Assembly (NCBI GenBank): GCA_947501105.1
Contig: CANMUP010000001.1
Span: forward strand, 620,001 to 684,000
Direction of reading: 5' to 3'
Length of the DNA stretch: 64,000 bases
DNA from: an uncultured Flaviramulus sp.
GTDB taxonomy: Bacteria > Bacteroidota > Bacteroidia > Flavobacteriales > Flavobacteriaceae
Under the pieces are notes generated by a model, which searched no databases, had not been told where the DNA came from, and saw only the letters and a list, made by a program, of their open reading frames with translations. Positions 55,105-62,593 of the stretch are shown in pieces; positions within the stretch are counted from its first letter, which is position 1; every line of letters begins with the position of its first letter. Position numbers and translations under genes: made by a program.

Positions 55105-56073
55105 TTACTTCTTAAAAATAGCATAAACAGGAAAATGATCGCTGTAACCTCCTTGATATCTTTTACCAATATAGGTTCTAAAAGGAGAACCTTTAAATTT
55201 GCCGTTAAAGAGTTTTAAAAAATCTTCATCAAAAATATTGGCAGTGCTAAATTCAAATAAACGATCAGAAGTTTTGAAAAAATTTGTTGAGATTAAAACT
55301 TGGTCAAACAAATTCCATTGTCTACCGTGATAAGTAGTGCCACGACTAAAAGAGCGTAGCGTTTCCATAGGATTGTACAAATTAAAATTGCTAACAAGTT
55401 GTTTTATACTATTACTATGCGGATCATCGTTAAAATCACCTATAACAATAATTTTTGCGTCGTCATTATCCAATCGTAACGAAGCAACAACCTCACCAAC
55501 TTTATCTGAAGAGGCCATGCGTTTGTATTCTGTTTCCTTCTGGCCCTCACGTCTAGATGACCAATGGTTAACTATAACATGAATATTTTCACCATCAAGT
55601 AATCCAGAAACCAATAAAATATCTCTTGTGTAATCTGGCGAGCCATCTTCATCAGTTAAGCTAATAGTAAACGTTTCAGAAGTAATAACTTCAAAAGCTG
55701 TAGTATCATATAATAAAGCTACATCAATGCCTCGTTCATCTAAAGAATCATAATGCACGTAGTTGTAATTGCAATCCTCTAAATGTTTTGAAGCCAGCAA
55801 ATCTTCAATAACCTTAGCATTTTCAACTTCGCATAACCCTACAATTGCTGGGTGTTTCCCAGTTTCTCTTCTTCCAATATTTGAAATAGCAAAGCCTAAT
55901 TTTCTAAGTTTGTTTTTGTAACGCTTAGGCGTCCATTTTTTAACCGATGTTGGTAAAAAATCACGATCATTTGTATGCTCATCATCATTAAGATCGAATA
56001 AATTTTCAAGATTATAAAATGCAACGGTTTGCATATTGTCTCTAACAGGAATGTTTTCAAAAGAATCTATCAT
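55105..56073 (-). CDS. endonuclease/exonuclease/phosphatase family protein without signal peptide
   Basis: This 322-residue DNase I-like protein is a paralogue of the product at 49258. It shares AFYNLENLFD, GLCEVENAKVI, HVIVNHWSSRREG, IGDFNDDP and SDHFPVYAIF, so all catalytic residues of the fold are present. Unlike its paralogue it begins MIDSFENIPVRDNMQ with no signal peptide, and no upstream start restores one. It would therefore remain in the cytoplasm unless another route is used. Confidence 0.88.
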   Translation of the reverse strand: MIDSFENIPVRDNMQTVAFYNLENLFDLNDDEHTNDRDFLPTSVKKWTPKRYKNKLRKLGFAISNIGRRETGKHPAIVGLCEVENAKVIEDLLASKHLEDCNYNYVHYDSLDERGIDVALLYDTTAFEVITSETFTISLTDEDGSPDYTRDILLVSGLLDGENIHVIVNHWSSRREGQKETEYKRMASSDKVGEVVASLRLDNDDAKIIVIGDFNDDPHSNSIKQLVSNFNLYNPMETLRSFSRGTTYHGRQWNLFDQVLISTNFFKTSDRLFEFSTANIFDEDFLKLFNGKFKGSPFRTYIGKRYQGGYSDHFPVYAIFKK

Positions 56074-56123
56074 AGATTAAAAATATCGCTAAAAATATAA
56101 AAAATAAAATGGTTGCAATTATG

Positions 56124-56131
56124 TAACTTTG
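56124..56131 (+). promoter_or_regulatory. -7 box of hflX
   Basis: TAACTTTG is an exact TAnnTTTG match that ends 4 nt before the hflX ATG. No TTG is placed 19 bp upstream. Confidence 0.5.
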
Positions 56132-56135
56132 CAGT

Positions 56136-57353
56136 ATGTTAGAGAAGAAAGATACTGCTTTAGAAAGAGCTGTTTTAATAGGCGTTATAACTAAAGATCA
56201 AAACGAAGAAAAATCTAAAGAATATTTAGACGAACTTGAGTTTTTAACCTTTACAGCAGGTGGATATGCTGTAAAACGCTTCACACAAAAAATGGAAATG
56301 CCTAATCCAAAAACTTTTATTGGAACAGGTAAAATGGAAGATGTAAGGCAGTATATAGAAGATAACGATATAGGTACTGCTATTTTTGATGATGAATTAT
56401 CTGCAGCACAAGAACGAAACATAAGTAAAATTCTTGATGTAAAAGTATTAGACAGAACTAATTTAATACTCGATATTTTTGCACAAAGAGCCCAAACAAG
56501 TTATGCCAGAACCCAGGTAGAATTAGCACAATGCGAATATTTATTACCACGATTGCGTGGTATGTGGACACACCTTGAGCGTCAAAAAGGGGGTATTGGA
56601 ATGCGTGGACCAGGTGAAACCGAGATAGAAACAGATAGACGTATAGTACGTGATAAAATTTCACTTTTAAAAGCACGAATAAAAACCATTGACAAACAAA
56701 TGGCTGTGCAACGTGGTAACCGAGGTAAAATGGTTAGAGTAGCTTTGGTTGGTTATACAAACGTTGGCAAATCTACTTTAATGAATGTAGTAAGTAAAAG
56801 TGAAGTATTTGCAGAAAATAAGTTATTTGCCACATTAGACACTACCGTTAGAAAAGTAGTGATTCAAAATTTACCTTTTTTATTAAGCGATACTGTAGGA
56901 TTTATTAGGAAGCTACCAACTCAATTGGTTGATAGTTTTAAAAGCACTCTAGATGAGGTTAGAGAAGCCGATTTACTATTGCATGTTGTCGATATTTCGC
57001 ATCCTAATTTTGAAGAACATATAGAGTCTGTAAATAAAATTTTAGGAGAAATTAAGAGTGGCGACAAACCAACCATTATGGTGTTTAACAAAATTGACGC
57101 TTACGAAGCAGAACCTTTTGATGAAACTGATTTAGTTGCAGAAAGAACCGAAGCACATTACAGTTTAGAAGAATGGAAAAGCACTTGGATGAGCAAAGTA
57201 GGTAATAATGCATTGTTTATTTCTGCCTTAAATAAACAGAATTTGGAAGATTTCAAAAAACGTGTTTACAGCGAAGTTCGTGAAATTCATGTTACACGTT
57301 TTCCTTATAATCATTTTCTGTACCCAGATTACAATTACGAAGACATGGAGTAA
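56136..57353 (+). CDS. hflX: ribosome-associated GTPase HflX
   Basis: This 405-residue GTPase binds the large ribosomal subunit and rescues or splits stalled ribosomes. The N-terminal HflX domain contains GGIGMRGPGETEIETDRR (152-169), the family signature, and a coiled-coil. The G domain begins with GYTNVGKST (206-214), followed by the DTVGFI and NKID motifs. The length is typical. A family A repeat element starts 5 nt after its stop, and a strong terminator follows. Confidence 0.95.
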   Translation: MLEKKDTALERAVLIGVITKDQNEEKSKEYLDELEFLTFTAGGYAVKRFTQKMEMPNPKTFIGTGKMEDVRQYIEDNDIGTAIFDDELSAAQERNISKILDVKVLDRTNLILDIFAQRAQTSYARTQVELAQCEYLLPRLRGMWTHLERQKGGIGMRGPGETEIETDRRIVRDKISLLKARIKTIDKQMAVQRGNRGKMVRVALVGYTNVGKSTLMNVVSKSEVFAENKLFATLDTTVRKVVIQNLPFLLSDTVGFIRKLPTQLVDSFKSTLDEVREADLLLHVVDISHPNFEEHIESVNKILGEIKSGDKPTIMVFNKIDAYEAEPFDETDLVAERTEAHYSLEEWKSTWMSKVGNNALFISALNKQNLEDFKKRVYSEVREIHVTRFPYNHFLYPDYNYEDME

Positions 57354-57358
57354 ATTTA

Positions 57359-57434
57359 GGGCGTTCCCTTTCAGGTCAGGCTTTCACAAGTCGCTCTTTG
57401 CAAGGAGCTCCAACAATTGCTCAATCCTTAACGC
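57359..57434 (+). repeat. dispersed inverted-repeat element, family A copy 2
   Basis: This 76-nt block starts 5 nt after the hflX stop and matches 5085-5167 in order and spacing: GCGTT, AGGTCAGGCTTTC, AAGTCGCTC, GGAGCTCCAACAATTGC and CTCAATCCTTAACGC. The terminal GCGTT and AACGC are inverted. It has the same orientation relative to the upstream gene as copy 1, and it directly abuts the terminator. Confidence 0.72.
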
Positions 57435-57473
57435 AAAAAAATACGCTTCTTAAAAAAAGAAGCGTATTTTTTT
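57435..57473. terminator. bidirectional intrinsic terminator between hflX and the DUF3078 gene
   Basis: Perfect 17-bp arms (57435-57451 and 57457-57473) enclose five A, with seven A on the left and seven T on the right. It can stop both convergent genes. Confidence 0.9.
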
Positions 57474-57493
57474 ATAAATATATTTTCTGTGTT

Positions 57494-58420
57494 TTAGAAT
57501 TTATAGTTAAGACCAAACATCCAATAACTTTGTAAATCGTTATCAACAGTATCAAAAGTCTCGGTAGTATTCCCTAAAGTATTAACAGCGTAATTTAAAG
57601 CTTCTTGTTTATTATTTCTTAAGCCAAAATCAAAACCAACACCAATCATTTTCCATAAAGTATACCCAAAAGAGTTCGTCCATGTCCAGTTAGATAAGTC
57701 TCCACTTTTATAGCTTTGAAACATAGATAAGTTAGTTTTAAAACTTATAGCTCCAATTTGTCTGGTATAATCAGCAAGGATTTTTGCACCTAAAGACGAT
57801 TCAAAAATAGCATCCTCTTTACTAAATACAAAATTGTAGTTTAAAGGATGAATTACAACTACAAGATTAGTAATTGGAGTCCATGTTGCACCAACACCCA
57901 AATCTAAGTATCCTGGGTCGTTAAAATTGCTTAAAATTGTGGTTCTGTACTCTGCTAAACCAGAAATTGCAAATTTTTCACTCAGCTTACGTCCGTATAA
58001 TGAAGTAATATTAAAAACATCAGTGGCTTCTCTAAATTTATCGCTGTCAAGCGGATCATCTTTATCATCTAATTTTACCCAAGATAAGTTTACATTGGCA
58101 GCATTTCTCCAAAAGAATTTTTCTTGATTTAAATTAGCAAAGGCATTAACGGTAAAACCAATATTTCCAGAATTGTTATTTGGAGACCCTTGAGCATACC
58201 AATTTTTAAAACTAGAAATACTTCCACCTATAGTACCAAAAGCACCTTTTTTCCATCCTGGTAAAGCATCAATTTGACCTTGAATAGCATCAACACGTCC
58301 TTGAATAGCAGCAATAGAATCTTTTTTAGCAGCTTGTGTTGCTTTTAATTCTTCTAGAGTCTGAGCATTTATCGAAACTATTCCGATAAAAAAAGCAAAT
58401 AATAATAACGTCTTTTTCAT
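57494..58420 (-). CDS. DUF3078 outer-membrane-type protein
   Basis: This 308-residue protein has a signal peptide (1-19), a short coiled-coil after it (about 25-55, VDAIQGQIDAL), and a beta-barrel-like body with alternating aromatic residues that ends YWMFGLNYKF. It matches DUF3078, a Bacteroidota family. ATG 58420 is chosen because an in-frame ATG 18 codons upstream would bury the signal peptide. Flavobacterial genomes often place it after DUF2480 and the suf genes, as here. Confidence 0.86.
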   Translation of the reverse strand: MKKTLLLFAFFIGIVSINAQTLEELKATQAAKKDSIAAIQGRVDAIQGQIDALPGWKKGAFGTIGGSISSFKNWYAQGSPNNNSGNIGFTVNAFANLNQEKFFWRNAANVNLSWVKLDDKDDPLDSDKFREATDVFNITSLYGRKLSEKFAISGLAEYRTTILSNFNDPGYLDLGVGATWTPITNLVVVIHPLNYNFVFSKEDAIFESSLGAKILADYTRQIGAISFKTNLSMFQSYKSGDLSNWTWTNSFGYTLWKMIGVGFDFGLRNNKQEALNYAVNTLGNTTETFDTVDNDLQSYWMFGLNYKF

Positions 58421-58443
58421 CCTAATTTTTGTTAAATTTTGTG

Positions 58444-58451
58444 CAAATATA
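58444..58451 (-). promoter_or_regulatory. -7 box of the DUF3078 gene
   Basis: Minus-strand TATATTTG is an exact TAnnTTTG match 23 nt before the preferred ATG at 58420. It lies inside the longer reading frame, so it also argues for the shorter start. Confidence 0.52.
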
Positions 58452-58491
58452 AAGGTTAGACACCTATATACCATTTAGTCACACTAGAAAA

Positions 58492-58998
58492 TCACTTGTT
58501 TTTATATAGTGGAACAGAAGAGCAAGCCTCTCCGTACATAATAGATTTTGCAATAGGTTTTAATTTTGTTACTAGCATAATGTATGCATTTTGAGGAACC
58601 GGTTTTTTAGAGCACCCTTTAATAATAATAGGCTTGTCTGTATATCCTGAAACATCAAGATTGTCAATAATGTTTTGATAAATAGTGGTTTCTAAAACTT
58701 CTAAATCTCCTATAACAACCCTTTCAGCAAAAGGCTCTAAATGAATGCTTAGCAGCATAAAAGCCCAAGCTGGAATAATAGCATCGGTACTACAAGTTAA
58801 TGCAACATAACAATTTTGATATTGACTCCAATTGAATTCTGAAACGTGGTTTCTAAACTCTTTTTCACGCAATACAAAACCTTCAAAAAGCCAATCTTTA
58901 ATATCAAATAGCACGCGCTTTCCATCAGGATAATATTCCTCAAGATCTAAGGTGATTAATTTGCTATTCGCTACGCGATTTATAATTTCTTCAGGCAT
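58492..58998 (-). CDS. DUF2480 family protein
   Basis: This 168-residue soluble protein has the DUF2480 pattern: NRVANSKLITLDLEEYYP at the start, DIKDWLFEGFVLREKEFR, the central CSTDAIIPAWAFMLL and KGCSKKPVP near the end. The family is confined to Bacteroidota and usually sits in the suf neighbourhood. The conserved Cys residues in VALTCSTD and IKGCSKKP are notable, but the function is unknown. It starts directly after the methyltransferase stop codon. Confidence 0.87.
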   Translation of the reverse strand: MPEEIINRVANSKLITLDLEEYYPDGKRVLFDIKDWLFEGFVLREKEFRNHVSEFNWSQYQNCYVALTCSTDAIIPAWAFMLLSIHLEPFAERVVIGDLEVLETTIYQNIIDNLDVSGYTDKPIIIKGCSKKPVPQNAYIMLVTKLKPIAKSIMYGEACSSVPLYKNK

Positions 58999-59568
58999 TT
59001 ATTTTTTCTTAGCTATTAATAAAATAGAATCATCATCATCAAACTCTTTATAGTTTTCTATTAAAAGAATTTCAAAATCATCTTTGTAAAATTCTCTAAG
59101 ACTTTTTTTTGTATGATAATTTACAAAAAGACCTTTAAATATTTCTGACCCTTCGCCTTTCCAAAAAGAATGGCATATTACTCCATCAGCAATTAATATT
59201 TCATGTTGTCTTTTAATAGATTTGATTAGTTCATCATCTGTTAAGTGATGCATAACCTTATTTGAATAAATACCACCAAACCTTTTGTCCGTCCTTAAAG
59301 TTGTAGCATCTAAATTAAGAAACTCACCCGTAGAATTTTTGGCATTCAAATAGCTTAAAAACTCATCAGAATTGTCTGAGCCAGTAGTTTTATATAATGC
59401 ATTTAATATATTCCAATCACTTCCAGGTCCTGAACCTATTTCTAGTAATGTCGAATTTAAGGATAAAAACTTTTTAAGTTTCTCTATTAACAGGGAGCCA
59501 TTAATATCCTTAGCTAATTTTACATATTCATCAACAGATTCTTTGGTTTTATAATATTTTCCTTCCAT
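58999..59568 (-). CDS. class I SAM-dependent methyltransferase
   Basis: This 189-residue protein has a Rossmann methyltransferase fold with motif I LLEIGSGPGSDW (about 41-52), an acidic residue after the next strand (TGSDNSDEFL), and the FGGIYSNKVMHHLTDDEL segment typical of small-molecule methyltransferases. The substrate is unknown. It is inserted between the DUF59 gene and DUF2480, which are usually neighbours in flavobacteria. Confidence 0.82.
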   Translation of the reverse strand: MEGKYYKTKESVDEYVKLAKDINGSLLIEKLKKFLSLNSTLLEIGSGPGSDWNILNALYKTTGSDNSDEFLSYLNAKNSTGEFLNLDATTLRTDKRFGGIYSNKVMHHLTDDELIKSIKRQHEILIADGVICHSFWKGEGSEIFKGLFVNYHTKKSLREFYKDDFEILLIENYKEFDDDDSILLIAKKK

Positions 59569-59590
59569 TAGTTAAATCTGTATACTTAAA

Positions 59591-59917
59591 TTAAAGCATC
59601 CCCAATTCCAACTTTGCTTCTTCGCTCATTAAATCTTGTGTCCAAGGCGGATCGAAAGTAATTTCTACTTCAGCAGATTTTACATCGTTTAAAGATTTTA
59701 CTTTTTCTTCAACCTCCAGAGGTAAGGTTTCTGCAACAGGACAATTAGGCGTTGTAAGTGTCATTAATATTTTTACATCGTAATCTTCATTTACAAATAC
59801 ATCGTAAATTAATCCTAACTCATATATGTCAACAGGAATTTCTGGGTCGTAAATTGTTTTTAAAACGTTTACTATTTTTTCTCCTAAGGCGTTTGTATCT
59901 ATAGTTGTTTCACTCAT
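59591..59917 (-). CDS. DUF59/MIP18 family Fe-S assembly factor (SufT/PaaD-like)
   Basis: This 108-residue protein matches the MIP18 family and has DPEIPVDIYELGLIYDV and the conserved Cys in TLTTPNCPVAETLP. Such proteins act late in Fe-S cluster insertion. Its place after sufE and before DUF2480 fits that role. A short-period repeat fills the 72 nt between it and sufE. Confidence 0.93.
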   Translation of the reverse strand: MSETTIDTNALGEKIVNVLKTIYDPEIPVDIYELGLIYDVFVNEDYDVKILMTLTTPNCPVAETLPLEVEEKVKSLNDVKSAEVEITFDPPWTQDLMSEEAKLELGML

Positions 59918-59925
59918 GACTTCGT

Positions 59926-59989
59926 GTTTATGCGTTTATTTGTTGAGATGTTTAGATGAATTAATGACTAAACAGCAAACAAATCAACA
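59926..59989. repeat. octamer-periodic palindromic repeat between sufE and the DUF59 gene
   Basis: Successive 8-bp units begin GTTTATGC, GTTTATTT, GTTGAGAT, GTTTAGAT, GAATTAAT and GACTAAAC from 59926. The two ends are inverted (ATTTGTTG against CAACAAAT-like sequence with GTTTAG / CTAAAC inside). It begins directly after the sufE stop on the minus strand and lies within the operon. Confidence 0.6.
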
Positions 59990-60412
59990 TTAGTTTAACT
60001 GTGTTTGGTATGCAATGGCATACATTTTAAGTTGCTTTACCATACTTACTAAACCATTAGCTCGTGTTGGCGATAAATGCTCTTTTAAGCCGATTTTATC
60101 AATAAAATCAGTATCAGCATTAATAATGTCTTTTGGGTGTTGGTTAGAAAATACACGAATTAAAATAGCGATTATACCTTTTGTAATAATTGCATCGCTA
60201 TCGGCAGTGAAATTTATTTTATCATCGTGCATTTCGGCATGTACCCAAACCTTACTTTGGCAACCTTTAATAATATTGCTTTCAGTTTTGTATTGGTCGT
60301 TTATTAAAGGTAAATCTTTACCTAAATCAATCATATATTGATAACGCTCTTCCCAATCTTCAAACATTGAGAATTCGTCTATAATTTCGTTTTGTATGTC
60401 TTCAATACTCAC
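59990..60412 (-). CDS. sufE: cysteine desulfuration protein SufE
   Basis: This 140-residue protein accepts sulfur from SufS on the Cys of IKGCQSKVWV and stimulates the desulfurase. The start is a choice: a TTG at 60430 opens the longest frame, but it falls inside an exact -7 promoter box. I prefer GTG 60412, which gives MSIEDIQNEII, similar to other flavobacterial SufE starts. The message heads a sufE-DUF59-methyltransferase-DUF2480 unit and is separated from sufS by two unrelated genes. Confidence 0.9.
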   Translation of the reverse strand: MSIEDIQNEIIDEFSMFEDWEERYQYMIDLGKDLPLINDQYKTESNIIKGCQSKVWVHAEMHDDKINFTADSDAIITKGIIAILIRVFSNQHPKDIINADTDFIDKIGLKEHLSPTRANGLVSMVKQLKMYAIAYQTQLN

Positions 60413-60427
60413 AGTTACAATTTTATG

Positions 60428-60458
60428 CAAAAATACAACAAGAAATGTAGCTATTCAA
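60428..60458 (-). promoter_or_regulatory. promoter of the sufE operon
   Basis: Minus-strand TTG (60458-60456), 20 bp spacer and TATTTTTG (60435-60428) match the Bacteroidota consensus. The promoter overlaps the 3' end of the META-domain gene, so sufE has its own start despite the interruption of the suf cluster. Confidence 0.72.
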
Positions 60459-61245
60459 TGTTTTCTGAAATAGATAAGATTTCTTTAACAAGTGTGGCTA
60501 TTTCTTTTGGTGGATTACCATGATCGAAACTTTGAGATTCGTAAACAGTACCATTGTAAGTTATTTTTAAATTCCCAATGGCAGCTCCGTCAAAAAAGCG
60601 ATCTTCTGAAGGCGCTTTTAAACTTGGTATATTTTCAACATCAATAGTTTTAAGAACTTTCATTAAATTATTCCAATCTGCTTCACTACAAGTTTTAGTA
60701 TTTGGCTTACCTTCTCTTTTGCTTACTATGGAAATAGTTTTTTTATTAATGATAATACATTTATACGGACCTCTAGATTGTGCAGTATACTCAAAACTAA
60801 CCGATTGGTTTGTGTTTTCTTTTATAGAAGATAGCAACAGTTTCTTTTTATTATAAAGAGAAAAACCACCCTCACTGAATAGTATTAAATTAGCTTTTTT
60901 GAATGCTTTAAGAAGTTTTGTTTCTATTTCATCTTTCTCATCTTGACACATCATTTTAGTAGATCCTAAGGCTCCAAATGTTAATGCATTTTCTTTTATT
61001 GAATAAGAACCAAAAAATTGATTGCAACCAGAAAAACCGGACACTTTTTTTGTGTTATCATCAAAAGTAATATTGAGGTTATACGATGAAACATCGTCGT
61101 AACCCAAAGTGTTTATTTGGTATGTACCGTTAAGCTCTTTCAATATGGTATCATCATTTTGTTGATCTAACATTAACTGGAAATCTGTTGGTCCCCAACA
61201 ACACCTTAGAACAACCATGCTGAAAATTATTAAGAAAGATTTCAT
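60451..61245 (-). CDS. META-domain and DUF6438 lipoprotein
   Basis: This 264-residue probable lipoprotein (Cys in VVLRCCW) has an N-terminal META/HslJ-like domain (about 35-125, with ELNGTYQIN and FSGCNQFFGSYSI, and MMCQDEKDEIE). A C-terminal DUF6438 domain (about 140-262, SRGPYKCIIINKKT and FFDGAAIGNLKI) follows. META domains occur in heat-shock and envelope proteins; the function here is unknown. It stands between sufS and sufE, which are usually adjacent. Confidence 0.82.
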   Translation of the reverse strand: MKSFLIIFSMVVLRCCWGPTDFQLMLDQQNDDTILKELNGTYQINTLGYDDVSSYNLNITFDDNTKKVSGFSGCNQFFGSYSIKENALTFGALGSTKMMCQDEKDEIETKLLKAFKKANLILFSEGGFSLYNKKKLLLSSIKENTNQSVSFEYTAQSRGPYKCIIINKKTISIVSKREGKPNTKTCSEADWNNLMKVLKTIDVENIPSLKAPSEDRFFDGAAIGNLKITYNGTVYESQSFDHGNPPKEIATLVKEILSISENIE

Positions 61246-61282
61246 GTTATTATAGAGTTTTGATTAAATAATATAAGAATAC

Positions 61283-61311
61283 AAAAAAGACGCCAAACTT
61301 GGCGTCTTTTT
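61283..61311 (-). terminator. intrinsic terminator after the M43 protease gene
   Basis: Arms AAAAAGACGCCAA and TTGGCGTCTTTTT form a near-perfect stem 25 nt past the stop at 61336, with T-runs in both directions. Confidence 0.85.
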
Positions 61312-61335
61312 AACTTTTTTTAAAAGGAACTAAAA

Positions 61336-62397
61336 TTAATTTCCTGCCATTGAAGCTCTTGCTCCACCAGAAGCAAAAATAGCTCTCATTCTGTTACGTT
61401 GACCATCGGTAAACATATACATACATGCATCATAAGTATAATCCATATAATTCATTGTCATATCGGCAGACTTACAATGTGTTGTTGGAAATGATGGACA
61501 ACCACCATTAGATCTGTCAGATGAAGGTGTATCTGTAACAAAATCATCTCTATTACATCTACCATCACCCCAAATATGGCGTAAGTTAAAGTAATGACCT
61601 ACTTCGTGAGTTGCAGTTCTACCTAAACCATAAACACCACCTGTGTTTCCAAAATAATCACCACCTAATACAACACCATCTGTTGATGCGTTACCGCCTG
61701 GGAATTGAGCATAACCTAAAATGCCACCACCTATTTCGCAAACCCAAATATTTAAGTGAGTTTCTGGACTAATAGGAGGATAAGCACCTTTAACAGCATC
61801 ATTTGTTCCCCATGAAGATCTTGAATCGTTATGTCTGAAAGTTCCAGCTAATGAAAAGCTAAAACCTGCATCTGTAGCATCATTAGCAAAGTTAGTTCCA
61901 GATGGAAGCTGATTTGTGTTAATGTCTCTAAAATCTGCATTTAAAGTAGCCATTTGAGAGTTTACCTGAGCGTTAGAAATACTATTTGCGTCTGGGTAAA
62001 CAATATGAATATATACAGGAATATCAATTATTCCTAAATTATCTTGAATTGGTAACACATCAACATCTGTGTCTCCTGAACCTCCTCCAGGTCCACCGCC
62101 ACCACCTGGCTTACCTTTTGCCGCTATAAATTTTCGCGTGTGGTATTCAACATCATACATCTTTTTCTCTAAACCGGGGTTTTGCTTTAGTTGACGATTT
62201 AAGTTAACCATGGCGTGACAAGATTTTGAATTGTCTTTTCCTTGGCTTTGTTTTGCAGCTTCATCAGTTTCTGCATCAGTATAAACGTAAAAATCGCTCA
62301 TGTCGATTTGTTGTTCTTGATCTGCATCATTTGAGTTTTCACTACACGCTGTAAATAACATGGCTACAGCAGCCATACTTAAAAATACTTTTTTCAT
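61336..62397 (-). CDS. secreted M43 (pappalysin-like) zinc metalloprotease
   Basis: This 353-residue lipoprotein precursor (lipobox FTAC, Cys18) has a Gly/Pro-rich linker (about 97-109) and an M43 catalytic domain. The zinc motif is THEVGHYFNLRHIWGD (HExxHxxGxxH), and the Met-turn is NYMDY. Cysteine pairs in RCNRDD, GGCPSF and THCKS are typical of the family. It has no visible C-terminal sorting domain for type IX secretion, so lipoprotein export is more likely. It forms a single-gene unit in the suf region. Confidence 0.9.
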   Translation of the reverse strand: MKKVFLSMAAVAMLFTACSENSNDADQEQQIDMSDFYVYTDAETDEAAKQSQGKDNSKSCHAMVNLNRQLKQNPGLEKKMYDVEYHTRKFIAAKGKPGGGGGPGGGSGDTDVDVLPIQDNLGIIDIPVYIHIVYPDANSISNAQVNSQMATLNADFRDINTNQLPSGTNFANDATDAGFSFSLAGTFRHNDSRSSWGTNDAVKGAYPPISPETHLNIWVCEIGGGILGYAQFPGGNASTDGVVLGGDYFGNTGGVYGLGRTATHEVGHYFNLRHIWGDGRCNRDDFVTDTPSSDRSNGGCPSFPTTHCKSADMTMNYMDYTYDACMYMFTDGQRNRMRAIFASGGARASMAGN

Positions 62398-62460
62398 TTT
62401 TATAAATTATTTAAATTAGTCGAAGGAAATATATGATGTTTTTCTTAAAATTTTAACAAT

Positions 62461-62503
62461 TTTTGTTAAATATGTGGTTAAACCACATATATTTTGTTAA
62501 ATA
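62461..62503. repeat. palindrome flanked by 12-bp direct repeats, between sufS and the M43 gene
   Basis: A perfect inverted repeat (ATATGTGGTT 62470-62479, one A, AACCACATAT 62481-62490) is bracketed by direct copies of TTTTGTTAAATA at 62461-62472 and 62492-62503. The left copy also pairs with TTTAACA just outside. No strong T-run follows on either strand. The remaining part of the 196-nt gap is AT-rich, with a weak -7-like TATATTTC for the M43 gene at 62426-62433. Confidence 0.45.
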
Positions 62504-62593
62504 ATCGACAAACGGTACTATTCTGTTAATTATATAACAAGTATAATTTTAGAAAAAGGTGATGAAAATGGAGAAAACTAAAAAAAGAATAAT

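Noticed and set aside
57435-57473. Terminator at 57435 as part of the family A element
   Set aside because: Copy 1 at 5085 has no such hairpin after it, so the terminator belongs to the convergent genes and not to the element.
61336-62397. Type IX secretion signal on the M43 protease and the endonuclease I protein
   Set aside because: Neither ends in a recognisable C-terminal sorting domain. Both have lipoprotein signal peptides.
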